From NCBI GenBank assembly GCA_026874595.1, contig CM049320.1, positions 43,782,714 through 43,846,713 on the forward strand: 64,000 nucleotides of DNA, given 5' to 3'. Below are positions 1 through 10,630 of the stretch, one piece after another (the first letter of the stretch is position 1; each line of letters begins with the position of its first letter). The notes beneath the pieces were generated by a model, which had not been told where the DNA came from, did no database searches, and saw only the letters and a program-made list of their open reading frames with translations. Origin of the DNA: Sipunculus nudus. Taxonomy: Eukaryota; Annelida; Sipuncula; Golfingiida; Sipunculidae. The position numbers were made by a program, and so were the translations under genes.

Positions 1-126
1 CTCAATTTGAATGAAACTGGATAAAATTTAGGAAATAAAAACCTGACAGACGGACAGAAAGGTGGACAGACAGACAGATAAACCCAAATCAATGTCCCCC
101 AAATCCATGGAGCGGGGAACAAAAAT
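1..126 (+). repeat. Family 3 repeat, 3' end
   Basis: This stretch resembles 50090-50265: both contain 'aatttgaatgaaa...gataaaatttaggaaa', a run of cagacagacagac units, and 'caatgtccccc...gcgggg(g)a(a)caaaaat'. The 3' end forms a hairpin (GTCCCCC / GGGGGAC in the better copy) followed by AAAAAT. It is cut by the left window edge, so the head is not seen. Confidence 0.6.
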
Positions 127-282
127 AAATATTATTTATTAACTGAAATAGAGCTGTAAAAAAATTCAAAAGAGGAATAATTAAAACAGCATATTTAAAC
201 AAGCCAAAGAGGTATAAATAGCATTGGTACTGTGTACTAAATTAAACTTGTGGCCTGAAACCATTTAATGAAGCAATAAGGA

Positions 283-2106
283 AACAGGGACCCATGGGTC
301 ACGTCGCTCAGCTGAATTTTGAAATATTTTAGCAAATGCAAAATATACTTTTTTTTATAACAGTAAAACCTGTCTAATGCGGACTTTCAAGGGACTGACA
401 TATTTTGTCCTTAATAGCTAGGTGTCTATTACTTTCTTTTTTAAGGTCCAAGAATTCTGCTAAAAATCATTCAAGTAAACAGTTGAAAATAAGCTGTATC
501 CCACAACATTTGATATGTGACAGATTTTTGGGGATGCTAGCTCCTGCTGTTCCTGAGAAATTATGGGTTAATGTACTGATAACCAATGACATCTGTACAA
601 ATAAGGTTGAAGCAGGTGGAGCCACCAATACCTTAATTTCAGATATGACTCATGTGACCAACATTGGCATAAAACTTGGTGATGATAGCTCCAGCCGTTT
701 CTGAGATTGTAATTTTAGTAGGCCTTTTTGGACAGATGACTAAGTTCAACTTCCTGAAACTTGGCCAAAAATCACCAAACTTTCCAAAAATTCGAACAAA
801 CTTGAGATATATTGATTGAATATTGTTCCAGGAACCATTTCTCTTAAATATTGGACAAATTGGCTGAAAAGTATTGGAGAAGATTTTAAGGTTTTTTAGC
901 TTTTTCCCTATAAAACTGAAGTAAAAGCAGTTAGGCAAAAAATAAGCAAAATCCAAGTTTTTTGGATGATTAATTTTTTGCATAATTTGGTGATGCCAGC
1001 CCCAGCCGTTTTCGAGATAGTATGGGTTAACCCATCAGATGATGGATGATGCCACACCAACGCATCAGTTCACAGGTTTTTTAAAAAGTTTATTCATAAT
1101 AACGAAATATTTAAAAATAAACTGAAAGATATTCAAACAGAGCCAATCACTTTATTTCAAATTCTGCTGAGTCAGGAAAACAATGAACAATTTGTTCGCA
1201 TAAGATCACATAGTTTATCAAGTTTTAAATTTTATACATTTGCTATATAACATATATAACTGAATATATCAGTTGATTCACAATTCTAAACTGCATCAAC
1301 ATTTATGAATAATTTGGTCAGATAATATTACATTATGCACACAGATGTATTTAATTTTTTCCCACAAAAAAATTATAGATTTGCAAAAAAATAAATATAT
1401 GGAAATAAAAGTTTTATCAAATTATGCATACTGATTGGTTTAATTATATTTTAATTTCCTAAAATTAAATCAACAGTACTCACAAGAAAAACGTGCCATG
1501 TTCAAAGTTGGGAAAAATTTGAGGTAATGATGTTATTTTTATGCTAATAATTTTTTAAAATTTCAAAATTCAGATCTAATTTTGGGTATACAACTGAATC
1601 TTAATTAAACAAAGTTATATACTTGGAAAAAAAGTCTCTGGCTTCAAAAATTTTAATGTTAATTAAGCAAATATTTTTCCTAATTTTTAACAAAGTCCAA
1701 CATGTTCAACCCCATAACTTATAGAAATTACTCTTTAGAGTCTTAATTTCTGACATGAATATAGTAAATATATAGGAAAATACTACTGGTGATTATTAAA
1801 TTAAGAAATAAATTACGAAAAACAGACAAGTCCTTTTGATATTAGGCAGTCCTAAAGTGTGATAATAGGTTTTTAATGGAAATTTGAGGTTTTCCCTTAA
1901 TTTCTCGAAAGGAACGAAGTCGCAGTGACTCAGTTTTCAGTTTGGTTGGGGATCTTGGGGACATCTAACAGTATGCTGAATTTCGGATTCGTAGATCTAA
2001 CTGTTTCAAAACGTTCAAGTCTAACGGATGGACAGATGGACGGACGGACGATGGACAATGGACCACATCTATAGCTCAGATGACTTATAGTCAGCTGAGC
2101 TAAAAA
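283..2106 (+). mobile_element. Family 1 element E, head to tail
   Basis: The head reads CAGGGACCCATGGGTCACG followed by TCGCTCAGCTGAA. The tail is AGCTCAGATGACT-TAT-AGTCAGCTGAGCT followed by AAAAATTC, a 13-bp hairpin with one mismatch. The last part before the tail (about 1440-2106) matches 19900-20505 in element D, including 'aggaac(a)aag(t/g)cg(c/t)ag' and 'cggacggacgatggacaa'. No coding sequence was found. A family 4 fragment appears to sit inside it at 395-1088. It is probably a non-autonomous rolling-circle-like element. Confidence 0.6.
395..1088 (+). repeat. Family 4 fragment (3' part) nested in element E
   Basis: The segment contains 'ggtggagccaccaatacct', 'gactcatgtgaccaacattggcataaaa' and 'gatgatagctcc', which match 15905-15985 and 34105-34185. 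It ends with 'cgcatcagttcacaggtttttta', a decayed version of the family 4 tail CACAGGTTCGCTAAAA. The 5' head is missing. Confidence 0.55.
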
Positions 2107-3200
2107 TTCAATAAATAGCCTAATTTTTTATCTTTTATTTTCAAATTTGAGATTTTAACAGTTTGAATCCATATGTGTATATGCTGTGAATATTTAATCA
2201 AAAGGAAAAGAACGTGCCATGGCCAAAGTTGACCTAAATTTAAGGTACTGATTTATATTAATGCTAATCACTTAAAAAATTGTCAAAATTCAGATCTATT
2301 TTCAATATAAAATTGAATCTTGATGAAATTAAGTTATATCCCTGAAAAAGTCTCTAGCTTCAACATTTCTCATGTTAAGTGGCTATATATATTTCCTGAT
2401 TTTTTTCAAAGTGCATTATGTTTGGGCTCATAACTTCTAGAAATTAGGCAATACTGACCTAATATCTGATATGTATATATGAAACGTATAGAGGAAAATC
2501 TATATGTACTCTTTGCAGTTTGCATCGCCCCCAAAGCGCCAACAAGCGCAATGTTTCAAATGACCATGCCATGTTGTTATGACAATAACTCATATTAAAC
2601 ATCTATAAAAGATTGGTATCTATCTAAATTATTATCATTTTGTATTTAAAATGTGGATATTCCTCATTCCTAAAGACATTTTCTATGTTTATGGTGCCTG
2701 TTATGAAGGTAGAGCGATGTCACAAATTTTCAAGATGGAGGCCGTCCGACTTGCCTCATGGTTGACATCGTGCTTTGACAATTTTTAGAATATGTTTTGA
2801 AAAAAAAATACAAAAAAATGTTCATTAACGCTTAGTAACTAAAATTTGAGAATGTTTATTATGTCTTAAGATAAAAAAAAGAGTGAGACCGTTTTGACAC
2901 TGTATGACCAACATGCAATTCGATTTGGTTTGATACATATTTGATGAGTAAATCTGTGAATTTGCCTTCTTGTTACCTTTCTTTGAAGTTCACCTGGTCT
3001 TAATAAGTTTTTCATACCTCAGCAGGTAGGCTTTTGCAATTTTATCCTTATTTGAAATCAACATACTTCATGTCAAATATACAAGCATTATTCTTATAAA
3101 TTTCTTGGAACAAATCATATATATCCTATAATTACTTAAATAACCTTAATCATATTTTATAAACCTGTTTTACCTATATCTCTTCCATAACATTCACCAG
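2107..3200. other. AT-rich intergenic DNA with family 1-like interior
   Basis: No convincing exon was found. The first part (2107-2520) repeats family 1 interior text ('cattatgtttgggctcataacttctagaaatta', compare 54064-54096). A CpG-richer patch lies at about 2700-2780 ('gatggaggccgtccgacttgcc'), but no long frame runs through it. Confidence 0.4.
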
Positions 3201-3356
3201 GTACCGGCAGATGGTAATTCCCTTATTGATCCTACATTCTATGATGTCTTCACTGGGATTTACTGCAGACATTTCATGTACAAATATGATAAACATCAAA
3301 GACACTATACTCACCTTAATTCACCTGATATACCTGGTTCTATTTATAGACATATG
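3201..3356 (+). CDS. Possible internal or terminal coding exon, unknown product
   Basis: After a pyrimidine-rich acceptor (TATCTCTTCCATAACATTCACCAG) there are 52 open codons, which begin VPADGNSLIDPTFYDVF, continue TGIYCRHFMYKYDKHQRHY and end before TAA at 3357. A possible donor (AT|GTAAAA) overlaps the stop. The composition (Tyr, His, Asp and Pro mixed, few low-complexity runs) looks like protein rather than translated AT-rich DNA. No partner exon was found upstream or downstream on this strand, and I do not recognise the family. It could be a relic of a mobile element or of a gene extending out of view. What is seen is the open frame and splice-like ends; coding status is inferred. Confidence 0.38.
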
Positions 3357-3539
3357 TAAAATTTTTGATTTAGTCATTAACCTCTTGCTTGGTATCTCTG
3401 CATAACCTGTTTAAAATTTCATAAAGATCCAACAAAAATTGATCAGGTTATGAGTTATAACATTAATGTACAGTGTCAAAATTGTGAAAACCTAAAATAA
3501 CTCTGAACAGGAAGGGGGTGTTTTGTGACAACCTAATGT

Positions 3540-3833
3540 AAACAGGAAAGGGTTAAATATGATCAAAAACAGATCAGTAGTTTGATATAAGGCAGTCTTG
3601 AAATGTAACACAGGATTTATAATGGAAAATTTAGGTTTTTCCTTAATATCTCGAAGGAACAAAGTCCTAGTGACCCAATTTTCAGTATGGTAGGAGAGAC
3701 ATCTAACTGTACGCCAAATTTTGTTTTTGTAGGTCTAACGGTTAAAAAACATGCCTTGTAATGGACGGACGCCTGGATGACGGACACAGGACCTTGACTA
3801 TAGCTCAGATGACGTATTGTCAGCTGAGCTAAA
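3540..3833 (+). repeat. Family 1 tail (element F), 5'-truncated
   Basis: The text 'gatcaaaaacagatcagtag...gatataaggcagtcttgaaatgtaaca' matches 20230-20282, and the segment ends in the tail hairpin 'tagctcagatgacgtattgtcagctgagctaaa'. No head was found close by. Confidence 0.6.
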
Positions 3834-3835
3834 TA

Positions 3836-3945
3836 TGTACTCAAAGCTAAGATGTAGAGGTCAGAAAAAATATACTCAAATCTATCACGCAGAGGTCACT
3901 GAAGAAAAAACGTACTCATATCTAACACGTGGAGGTCATTGAAGC
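3836..3945. repeat. Short tandem repeat, about 36-39 bp x 3
   Basis: Three imperfect units of the form 'actcaaatctatcacgcagaggtcactgaag' follow directly after the family 1 tail. Divergence between units is high, so the array is old. Confidence 0.5.
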
Positions 3946-4339
3946 ACACAGGTGAATCCCAGCCTCCAAACATTACCAACCGATCCCGCAACAAGGTCGT
4001 TGAATGTCTGCAAGTACAATAGCACTCTTATCTTATTTTTTCTTTCTGCCTGGCTAGTAGTGAAAGAATTATAATACTGAGAAAAAACAATCAAAGATCA
4101 TAGATTACCTCAACAATGGTCTGCTGGGGAAAATTTTGGCAGTAACAAGCACATTTATGACAATCATTGTTTTAAAAGATTATTTTTTGGTGGAGGTCAC
4201 TATCTCCATTTTTTAATGCTAACTTAACTAATTCTTAACCTAAGTAAACATATATCTGTAGAGTTCCATTTCCCACTAAATGACCAGGCCTGTAGCACCT
4301 GCTACCTGTCATTCAATGATATATCTTAATGTCACCCAG

Positions 4340-4620
4340 TCCCAGTGTCTACCACACCTGCAGGTCCTGGCTGTGTTATCATCTCCATTGCTTGGCTATA
4401 CCACTTTGGATTTATAAAAAAGGAGCCCCACACAGACACATTGATTTGTGAATGATACACCATCATGAGGCACAGGCAAACCATTAAGCCTGCAGAGGGG
4501 TCATCCGGGTAAAGGCTAAGTGTGAAATATCTGACTGCTCCTCCGGTGAGATCTGTACTCGTGATCTCCCTGCTTTGAGTCCTGTGTGCTATCTGTAAAC
4601 CACCCAAGCTGGTCATCTAA
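4340..4620 (-). repeat. Probable tRNA-derived SINE
   Basis: On the minus strand the sequence from 4615 reads like a tRNA head: GACCAGCTTGGGTGGTTTAC, then AGATAGCACACAGGACTC, then AGGGAGATCACGAG followed by a decayed B-box (GTACAGATCTC). The body follows to about 4340. The open frame across it is a by-product. The A/B-box spacing fits a tRNA-derived SINE; the exact family is unknown. Confidence 0.45.
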
Positions 4621-4886
4621 GAAATTGATTACTACCAGGAATTAATTAACATTTTTCACTCCTTTATGCTATGACAAGGTAGCTAATGTGTAACATTACA
4701 ATATGATAGTCCATTTGCCATCATTTGATTGGTAATCCAATAAACAAACAATACCTGATAATATATATTAGTGCATGTTTGTTATATTAACATAAATATC
4801 TGTGAAAGAATCAACAAAATGAATTTTTTTGTCATTACACAAGAACATTATAGGATTTAAAGATGTATACTGCATTGCAAACAATC

Positions 4887-7320
4887 AACAAGTGACCCAT
4901 AGGTCATGAAGCTGAGCTGACTGACATTTTGAAAATATGATCTTGCACAGACAACTAATAAAGATAGGTGGCATCATTGTTCATGCATATTAGCTTAAGT
5001 TCATCAAGACCCATAAGCACAACAAATTTGATGACAATCCAACCAGCCTGTGTATTTTGCTTTATTTCTGGGGTGCTCAAATTACCCCCCCCCCCAAAAA
5101 AAATATAGGTCACTGTGACCAAATTTCAGGTTTCTGAGGAGAACCTTTTAGGAACTCCCAGAATGTCAAGTTAGAAGATTCTGGGCCCCATGGTTATGAT
5201 TTGTGCCCTACTTTGGTATCAAATTTTCAATTATTCTGGGGGATACTTCTGAGCCCCATAGCACAGACAATATGGCTGACAGAGACCTTATTTCAGGTTT
5301 CCATGGAGACTTTTCATGGCAAGAAAATTTGATTTGTGCCCTGTTAATAGATGACCACATCTTTTAAGGTCTCAAAAATAGAAAAAAAACTTGATGTGTC
5401 GGAACGACACGAATGCCCCCGCCTGGGGCAAATTAGAAACGTTTGTTAAATTTTCAGGAGGTGTTGTATGGTCAAAAGTTGGTCAACAAGGGCAAAATGC
5501 AAACTCGATCTGTAACGGGTCATTATCAAGCAACACACCAAAAATCAGGCCAGTATCTGCAGGCATTGTGGAAAAAAGTCCATACATATGCATTTTCCAT
5601 AAAAATTTCTGCTTTCATGAAATTTTCTATGTTTAGAAGCCGTAAAACAATCAAAAATAGGTCAACTGGGACAAAACAAGAACTTGATCTGTAACTGGTC
5701 ATAATCTGCCTACACACCAAAAATCAGGCCAATATCTGCAGGCATTGCGAAAAAAATTACGTACATGTGTATTTGTCATGAAAATTTCTATTTTTCATGA
5801 AATTTTCTTAGTTTAGAAGCCGTTAAACAATCAAAAATAGGTCAACTGGGACAAAACAAGAACTTGATCTGTAACTGGTCATTATCTGCCCACACTAAAA
5901 ATCAGGCCAATATCTGCAGGCATTGCGAAAAAAAGTCTGTACATGTGTATTTGTCATGAAAATTTATATTTTTCATGAAATTTTCTATGTTCAGGAGCCG
6001 TAAAACGGTCAAAAGTAGGTCAACTGGGACGAAATGCGAACTTGATCTGTAACTGGTCATTATCTGCCCACACAAAAAATCAGGCCCATATCTGCAGGCA
6101 TTGCGAAAAAAAGTCTGTACAACTGTTTGATTACGGAATAACGGAGATGGGTAAAACTATATGCCCCGGCCACTTTGTGGCGGGGCATAAAAATAGTAAA
6201 AAATTGAAAAAAAATACAGATGGCGCCACCAGTCTGCAAAAACTGATGTAACACCCCATGATCAATATCCATACAAAGAATCATGGGGATCAATGCAGTA
6301 GTTGTTCAGATACTTGAGCTTTTGTATTAAATTTTTCATTATTCTGGGGGGGGGGGGGGGTACTTCGGAGCCCAATAGCTGGAAGAATATGGGTAACAGA
6401 GACCTAATTCAAGGTTTCCAAGAACCAAGACTTTCATGGACCTCTCTGAAGTGAGAAGATTCCAGGTCCAGCGGTTACGATTTATGCCCTGGAAACCGAT
6501 GACAGCATCTTTTGAGGTCTCAAAATAGAGAAAAATAATCGTAAAAAATCAAAAATAAAGATGGCACCACCAGTCTGCAGAAACTGATGTAACACTCCAT
6601 GATCAATATCCATGCAAAGAATCATGGTGATCAATGCATTAGTTGTTCAAATATTCGAGCTTTTTTGTATAAAATTATTCATTATTCTGGGGGGTACTTT
6701 GGAGCCCCATAGCTTGAAAAATATGGGTAACAGAGACCTAATTCCAGGTTTCTTAAAAGATTTTTCATGGTCCTCTCTGGATGTAACATGAGAAGGTTCC
6801 AGGTCCAGCGGTTACAATTTGTGCCCTGTGAACAGATGACGGCATCTTCTGAGGTCTCAAAATTAGAGAAAAAAAACGTAAAAAATAAAAAAAAATACAG
6901 GTGGTGCAACCAGTCTCCAGAAACTGATGAAATGCTCCATGATCAATATCCATGCAAAGAATCATGGTGATCAATGCATTAGTTGTTCAGATATTTGAGC
7001 TTTTGTATCAAATTTGTCATTATTCAGGGGGGGTATTTTGGAGCCCCATAGCTTGAAGAATATGGGTAACAGAGACCTAATTCCAGGTTTCCAAGGAGAT
7101 ATTTCATGGACCTCTCTGGATGTAAAGGTAGAAGATTCCAGGTCCAGTGGTTATGATTTGTGCCTTGTTTATGGACAAACGCCAAGGAGATATTTCATGG
7201 ACCTCTCTGGATGTAAAGTTAGAAGATTCCAGGTCCAGTGGTTACGATTTGTGCCTTGTTCTGGGTTTGACAAAGAGTGATAGCTATAGCTCAAATGACT
7301 TACGGTCAGCTGAGCTAAAA
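4887..7320 (+). mobile_element. Family 1 element A, with about 330-bp internal repeats
   Basis: The head is AACAAGTGACCCATAGGTCA followed by GAGCTGACTGAC. The tail is AGCTCAAATGACTTACGGTC followed by AGCTGAGCTAAAA. The interior consists of about 330-bp units, each running from a dyad (GGTGGCGCCACC or a variant) through 'ccatgatcaatatccatgcaaagaatcatgg', 'attattctggggggtactt', 'atgggtaacagagacctaatt' and 'gatttgtgccctgtt'. The same units occur in elements B and C. A family 2 element is nested at 5389-6193. Frames of 60-90 codons inside are repeat shadows. Confidence 0.65.
5389..6193 (+). mobile_element. Family 2 element a, nested in element A
   Basis: It starts with CTTGATGTGTCGGAACGACA, which contains the palindrome GTGTCG-GAA-CGACAC, then the sub-terminal ATGCCCCCGCC. 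It ends with a hairpin, ATGCCCCGGCCAC-TTT-GTGGCGGGGCAT, followed by AAAAATAG. Between lie diverged copies of the family's 180-bp unit ('gtaactggtcattatctgcccacac', 'atctgcaggcattgcgaaaaaaagtc'). The insertion interrupts a family 1 unit: left flank 'ctcaaaaatagaaaaaaaa', right flank 'agtaaaaaattgaaaaaaaatacag', which elsewhere are continuous (for example 37203-37255). No clear target duplication is seen. Confidence 0.75.
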
Positions 7321-7425
7321 ATGAGTGACAGTTCCTGGTTGGAATTTTCAGGCCCCATGGAGCTGTTATACCTGAAACTACATGCTGTGATGTTGAGAGT
7401 ATGATGGGTATTAATGAGCTTATTC

Positions 7426-8838
7426 CTGTAAAATCTCCACTTAAAACCGCACTTCCGATTTAAACCGCACCCAGACTTCGCCAAAATTCCAGGTGAGACA
7501 CCGCGAGGGGCTCAAATACTAAGAACCCCCCTTTAAAACCGCACCAACTTTCGCTACGGGATGATTTGACAAAGGACACAATAAAGCTATCATCTAGAAA
7601 TGAACAAGCGTAGGTTGCGACTCGGCCATTCCTGTCCACTTTAAAATTCCTTTGGCATTTTATTTAAACACATCATAACACTTTTTTGCAGGGTCACTCA
7701 AGCATGAAGTTTGGGAAGACATAAGGGCCTGTGAACCTCTGCCTGTTTATACAGATTTTATTCCGTGCCATATTCTTGTTTGCTACTGATTTGTCATTAT
7801 ATTTTAGAAAAAATATTCTGCTGATCCATTTCAAGTCACTGTATATTTTAATTCTAAAAGTAATATTTTGAAATCTTAATTTTTGATGAAAATTCCATTT
7901 TCTGGAATTACTCGGAAGATTCAAATCATTTTCATACCGGTTACTTCGGTATTATCATCGTCACATCGTACCTTGACATCACTCCATGTCACAATTTGCT
8001 GGTGCGTTTGAAAACATCGCTGGTCAACTTAACTAAATATCTAAATAACTGAAGTTACCTTGTCGAGATACGCACGTACAGGAAACTTGACGCTTGAAAT
8101 CGAGTGATTTAAGGTGAAATTAAAGTGGCCAGTCGGGGTAAGCAAGTTTGTTTTTTTCCCTGAAGAAAGTTTCCGTGTGGGGAGCCATTTTGTCAAAGCA
8201 GTGTTCCCGCAAGGCACGCTGGGACGAAATAGGTGGCTATTCTGTTTACCACCCACCGCGTACAGCCGTTCAAAATATTCTTAGCAGAATACCGGGGCGT
8301 TTCAGCACATGGCGGCACTCAAACTTGATTTTAAAATGATCGTCTGCCATTGTGTGACTCTTTACGATGTCAGCTTTTTATTCATTTTACGTTTTGACAA
8401 ATAATCATTGCTAAATAATGCCGCAAATGGGTTTAAAGTAAGCTTTTATTTCAATTTTGCTTGACCATGCCCAACGAAGTGGGCCGCTGTGTGTTACAGC
8501 AGGGATGTTGTAAACGTATTATTTGGTGACAGTTACCAAGATTTTATAACAAGTTATATATCACACGAAACTAATCAGCAATATTTAGTTTATAAATAAC
8601 AAATAATCGTAAATAATACATTTAAACATGGCTCCCATGCATGCGAGACTGCTGCTAAGAATGCCCTTCGAAAGTTGCAATATAATCGCCCACTCGCCGG
8701 CCCAAAAACGATGTCTATCAGGAAGATATTCAGGAAACCCTTCTAGTATAAATCGCACAGTGTTGTCAGGAAATCAACCCGATTTCAAGATTTTGAATTT
8801 CTTGATTAAACCGCGGTTTTAAGTGGAGATTTTTACAG
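7426..8838. mobile_element. 1.4-kb DNA transposon with terminal inverted repeats, non-autonomous
   Basis: The left end CTGTAAAATCTCCACTTAAA followed by ACCGC is inverted at the right end, where 8812-8838 reads GCGGTTTTAAGTGGAGATTT then TTACAG: a repeat of about 25 bp with one base difference. AAACCGCAC is repeated three times just inside the left end (near 7446, 7460 and 7534), a sub-terminal repeat pattern typical of cut-and-paste elements. No transposase was recognised. The longest frame inside (8628-8819, 63 codons, starting MAPMHARLLLRM) looks superficially like a mitochondrial targeting segment but has no other support. A target-site duplication could not be fixed by eye. Confidence 0.65.
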
Positions 8839-8878
8839 TAATGCAGGATTTCCCAAGGGAAACTTATATAATCCACAG

Positions 8879-8962
<84 letters not shown>
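8879..8962. repeat. (TA)n microsatellite
   Basis: An almost pure TA run, with a few 'tgta' and 'taca' interruptions, directly left of a tRNA-like SINE. Confidence 0.95.
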
Positions 8963-8965
<3 letters not shown>

Positions 8966-9095
8966 ACGGGTGAAAACAGAAACAAGGCCCGAATGTGGGT
9001 TCGAACCCGCAACCTGTGACACACAAGTCAGACGTTCTACCGCTTTGCTAATAAAGCAAGCTTCACTAGCAAGGCCAGCTTTTGTGTGTCCGGTT

Positions 9096-9096
<1 letters not shown>
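8966..9096 (-). repeat. tRNA-derived SINE between two TA tracts
   Basis: On the minus strand TTATTAGCAAAGCGGTAGAA resembles a tRNA A-box/D-arm. It is followed by CTGACTTGTGTGTCAC (anticodon-arm-like, one mismatched pair) and a perfect B-box, GGTTCGAACCC. The ends are TGTAACCGG and CCCGTTACA, roughly inverted. The T-arm partner (CCACA) and the acceptor stem do not pair well, so this is a tRNA-derived element rather than a working tRNA gene. Confidence 0.6.

Positions 9097-9101
<5 letters not shown>

Positions 9102-9170
<69 letters not shown>
9102..9170. repeat. (TA)n microsatellite
   Basis: A pure TA run, immediately right of the tRNA-like SINE. Confidence 0.95.
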
Positions 9171-9176
<6 letters not shown>

Positions 9177-9284
9177 ATTAAAATGAATTGTACAACTAGT
9201 TATATTAACTAATACAAGGCATTTCATGGCTGGCGTGCAGCAGTGAGTAGAGGTAGAAGAACTAGAAAATCCAGTGAAAATCAC

Positions 9285-9400
9285 TGACCTTTGACGGGCT
9301 ACAACAACCCACTCGCACAGCCATGCTTGGAATCAACCCTGGGTACCAGCTGAGAGAGCCCAGTGTGTTGCCAATTGTTTGTTCCCCACCCACCCCCCAA
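9285..9400 (-). repeat. tRNA-derived SINE, family shared with 50440-50575
   Basis: On the minus strand GGCTCTCTCAGCTGGTACCC leads to a B-box-like GGTTGATTCC, then GCATGGCTGTGCGAGTGGGT and 'tgtagcccgtcaaaggtca'. The order and spacing match 50440-50575, which has a better B-box (GGGTTTGATCCC). Confidence 0.6.
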
Positions 9401-10433
9401 AGGAAACTTGTTGCTTTGGTTACATTCTAAAATAACAGTTATCCTGGATGTCTGAGTTAACTGGTATATGATTGAGGTTGCTGTTCAGACAAAAACTTGT
9501 CATGTGAGAGACTGTAAAGAGCAACTAAAAGGGGTTGTAAACATTCTAGGCTGACAGGGTAAGTGTCTGTTATACATTCAGTTATGCCTCATTTTGCTGA
9601 TTATGAATAAAGCTTATGCAGGAATGTGCTGTTGGCAACTTGTCATAGATACTGGTTGACAGTATGAAAGCTTGAAAGGCACACACTCCAAATGCAATCC
9701 AATCTGAGATATTCCTAATTTGAACCACTGAACCAAATATGACTGAAATCTGAAGTATATCGGGAAGATATCATTGGAACGGTGAAGCAAGGTATATCCA
9801 GAAAGAACATGAAGTGATATTTTGGATATTGAAGTCTACAAGTATTCCTTTTCTATAGATAACTTATATAGAAAATCTGCATGAAATTAAAAATGCTGAA
9901 CCAAGATATCATCAAGAGGCAAATGAATGGCTGATTTTGGTTCACAGGGTGTTACACAAATGGAAAAATATTCTTAACCAAATATTATTAGAAAAATAAT
10001 TTTCTCAAACTATTATGAATTTTAATGAAGAATGAAGGTAAGATAGATGTTATGCAGTGACATGCCTCTCGAAAAATTGGATAAAAATGACTTTAGGCAA
10101 TTTAGGTAAAAACAGTAATGTTGTATGAGCTTACTCAAATAACCTAAATAAAGTTATGGTGTCTTAGTTTACTCAAATTATGATATTATAATTTAAATTT
10201 ATATATATGAAATTATGATATTAATTTACATATATAAATATAAAAATTTCTTAATACCTATTCCAAATCACTGCCAAAACTTCTGTTAGTACACGTGCAT
10301 GGTGGCTCCTTGTTACCTCAGGGCCAATCAACAAAACCTTTCATTTATATATCATCATAATTATCCTTTCTATTAAGCACTTTTTAGCCACAGTAAGTGA
10401 AGGAACTGCTGTTGCCAAGTGTACTTGACTTAC
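9401..10433. other. Downstream of kelch exon 5; no exon found
   Basis: This should be the next intron of the kelch gene. A strong donor-like site on the plus strand (GACAGG|GTAAGTG at 9561) is preceded by stops in all frames. I see nothing else definable; the sequence appears single-copy and AT-rich. Confidence 0.4.
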
Positions 10434-10630
10434 CCTGAGCGGGGGCAGGGTTTCTCCCCCATGACAATTGGTGAATACCATCCCTCCTGCAGGGGGCTGA
10501 ACACATGTACATCATTACTACAGCCATCAGGCTGGGGATCAGGGCACGGGAAAACACCTCCAAAAATCCATATCTCATGTCTGTACAGTGTAGCACTATG
10601 GTATGATCTCGTGGGAGCCTTCCCTTCTGC
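10434..10630 (-). CDS. Kelch-repeat protein, exon 5 (kelch blade 3)
   Basis: Acceptor TACATTGCTTTCAG and donor TCAGG|GTAAGT, the best donor in the gene, bound 197 nt: 65 codons plus 2 nt. It enters in phase 0, matching exon 4. The encoded blade reads AEGKAPTRSYHSATLYRHEI then WIFGGVFPCPDPQPDGCSND then VHVFSPLQEGWYSP. This shows the kelch pattern: a hydrophobic strand with H-S-A-T, the double glycine after a hydrophobic run (IWIFGG), and a Trp after a spacer. The D-G-C-S-N-D loop is longer than in a minimal blade. The exon ends MGEKPCPRSG, the usual lead into a further blade, so more exons must follow to the left. It belongs with 11428, 13011, 17748 and 18544. Confidence 0.9.

Noticed and set aside
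2728..2790. Start exon MEAVRLASWL... in a CpG-richer patch
   Set aside because: The frame stops after 17 codons and lacks a good donor.
8985..9060. Functional tRNA gene on the minus strand
   Set aside because: The A/B boxes are good, but the acceptor stem and T-arm do not pair properly, and the layout fits a tRNA-derived SINE.
8833..9284. Frames with long Tyr-Ile repeats
   Set aside because: Translation of TA microsatellites.
9520..9570. Plus-strand exon ending at the strong donor GACAGG|GTAAGTG
   Set aside because: All three frames are stopped just before the donor.
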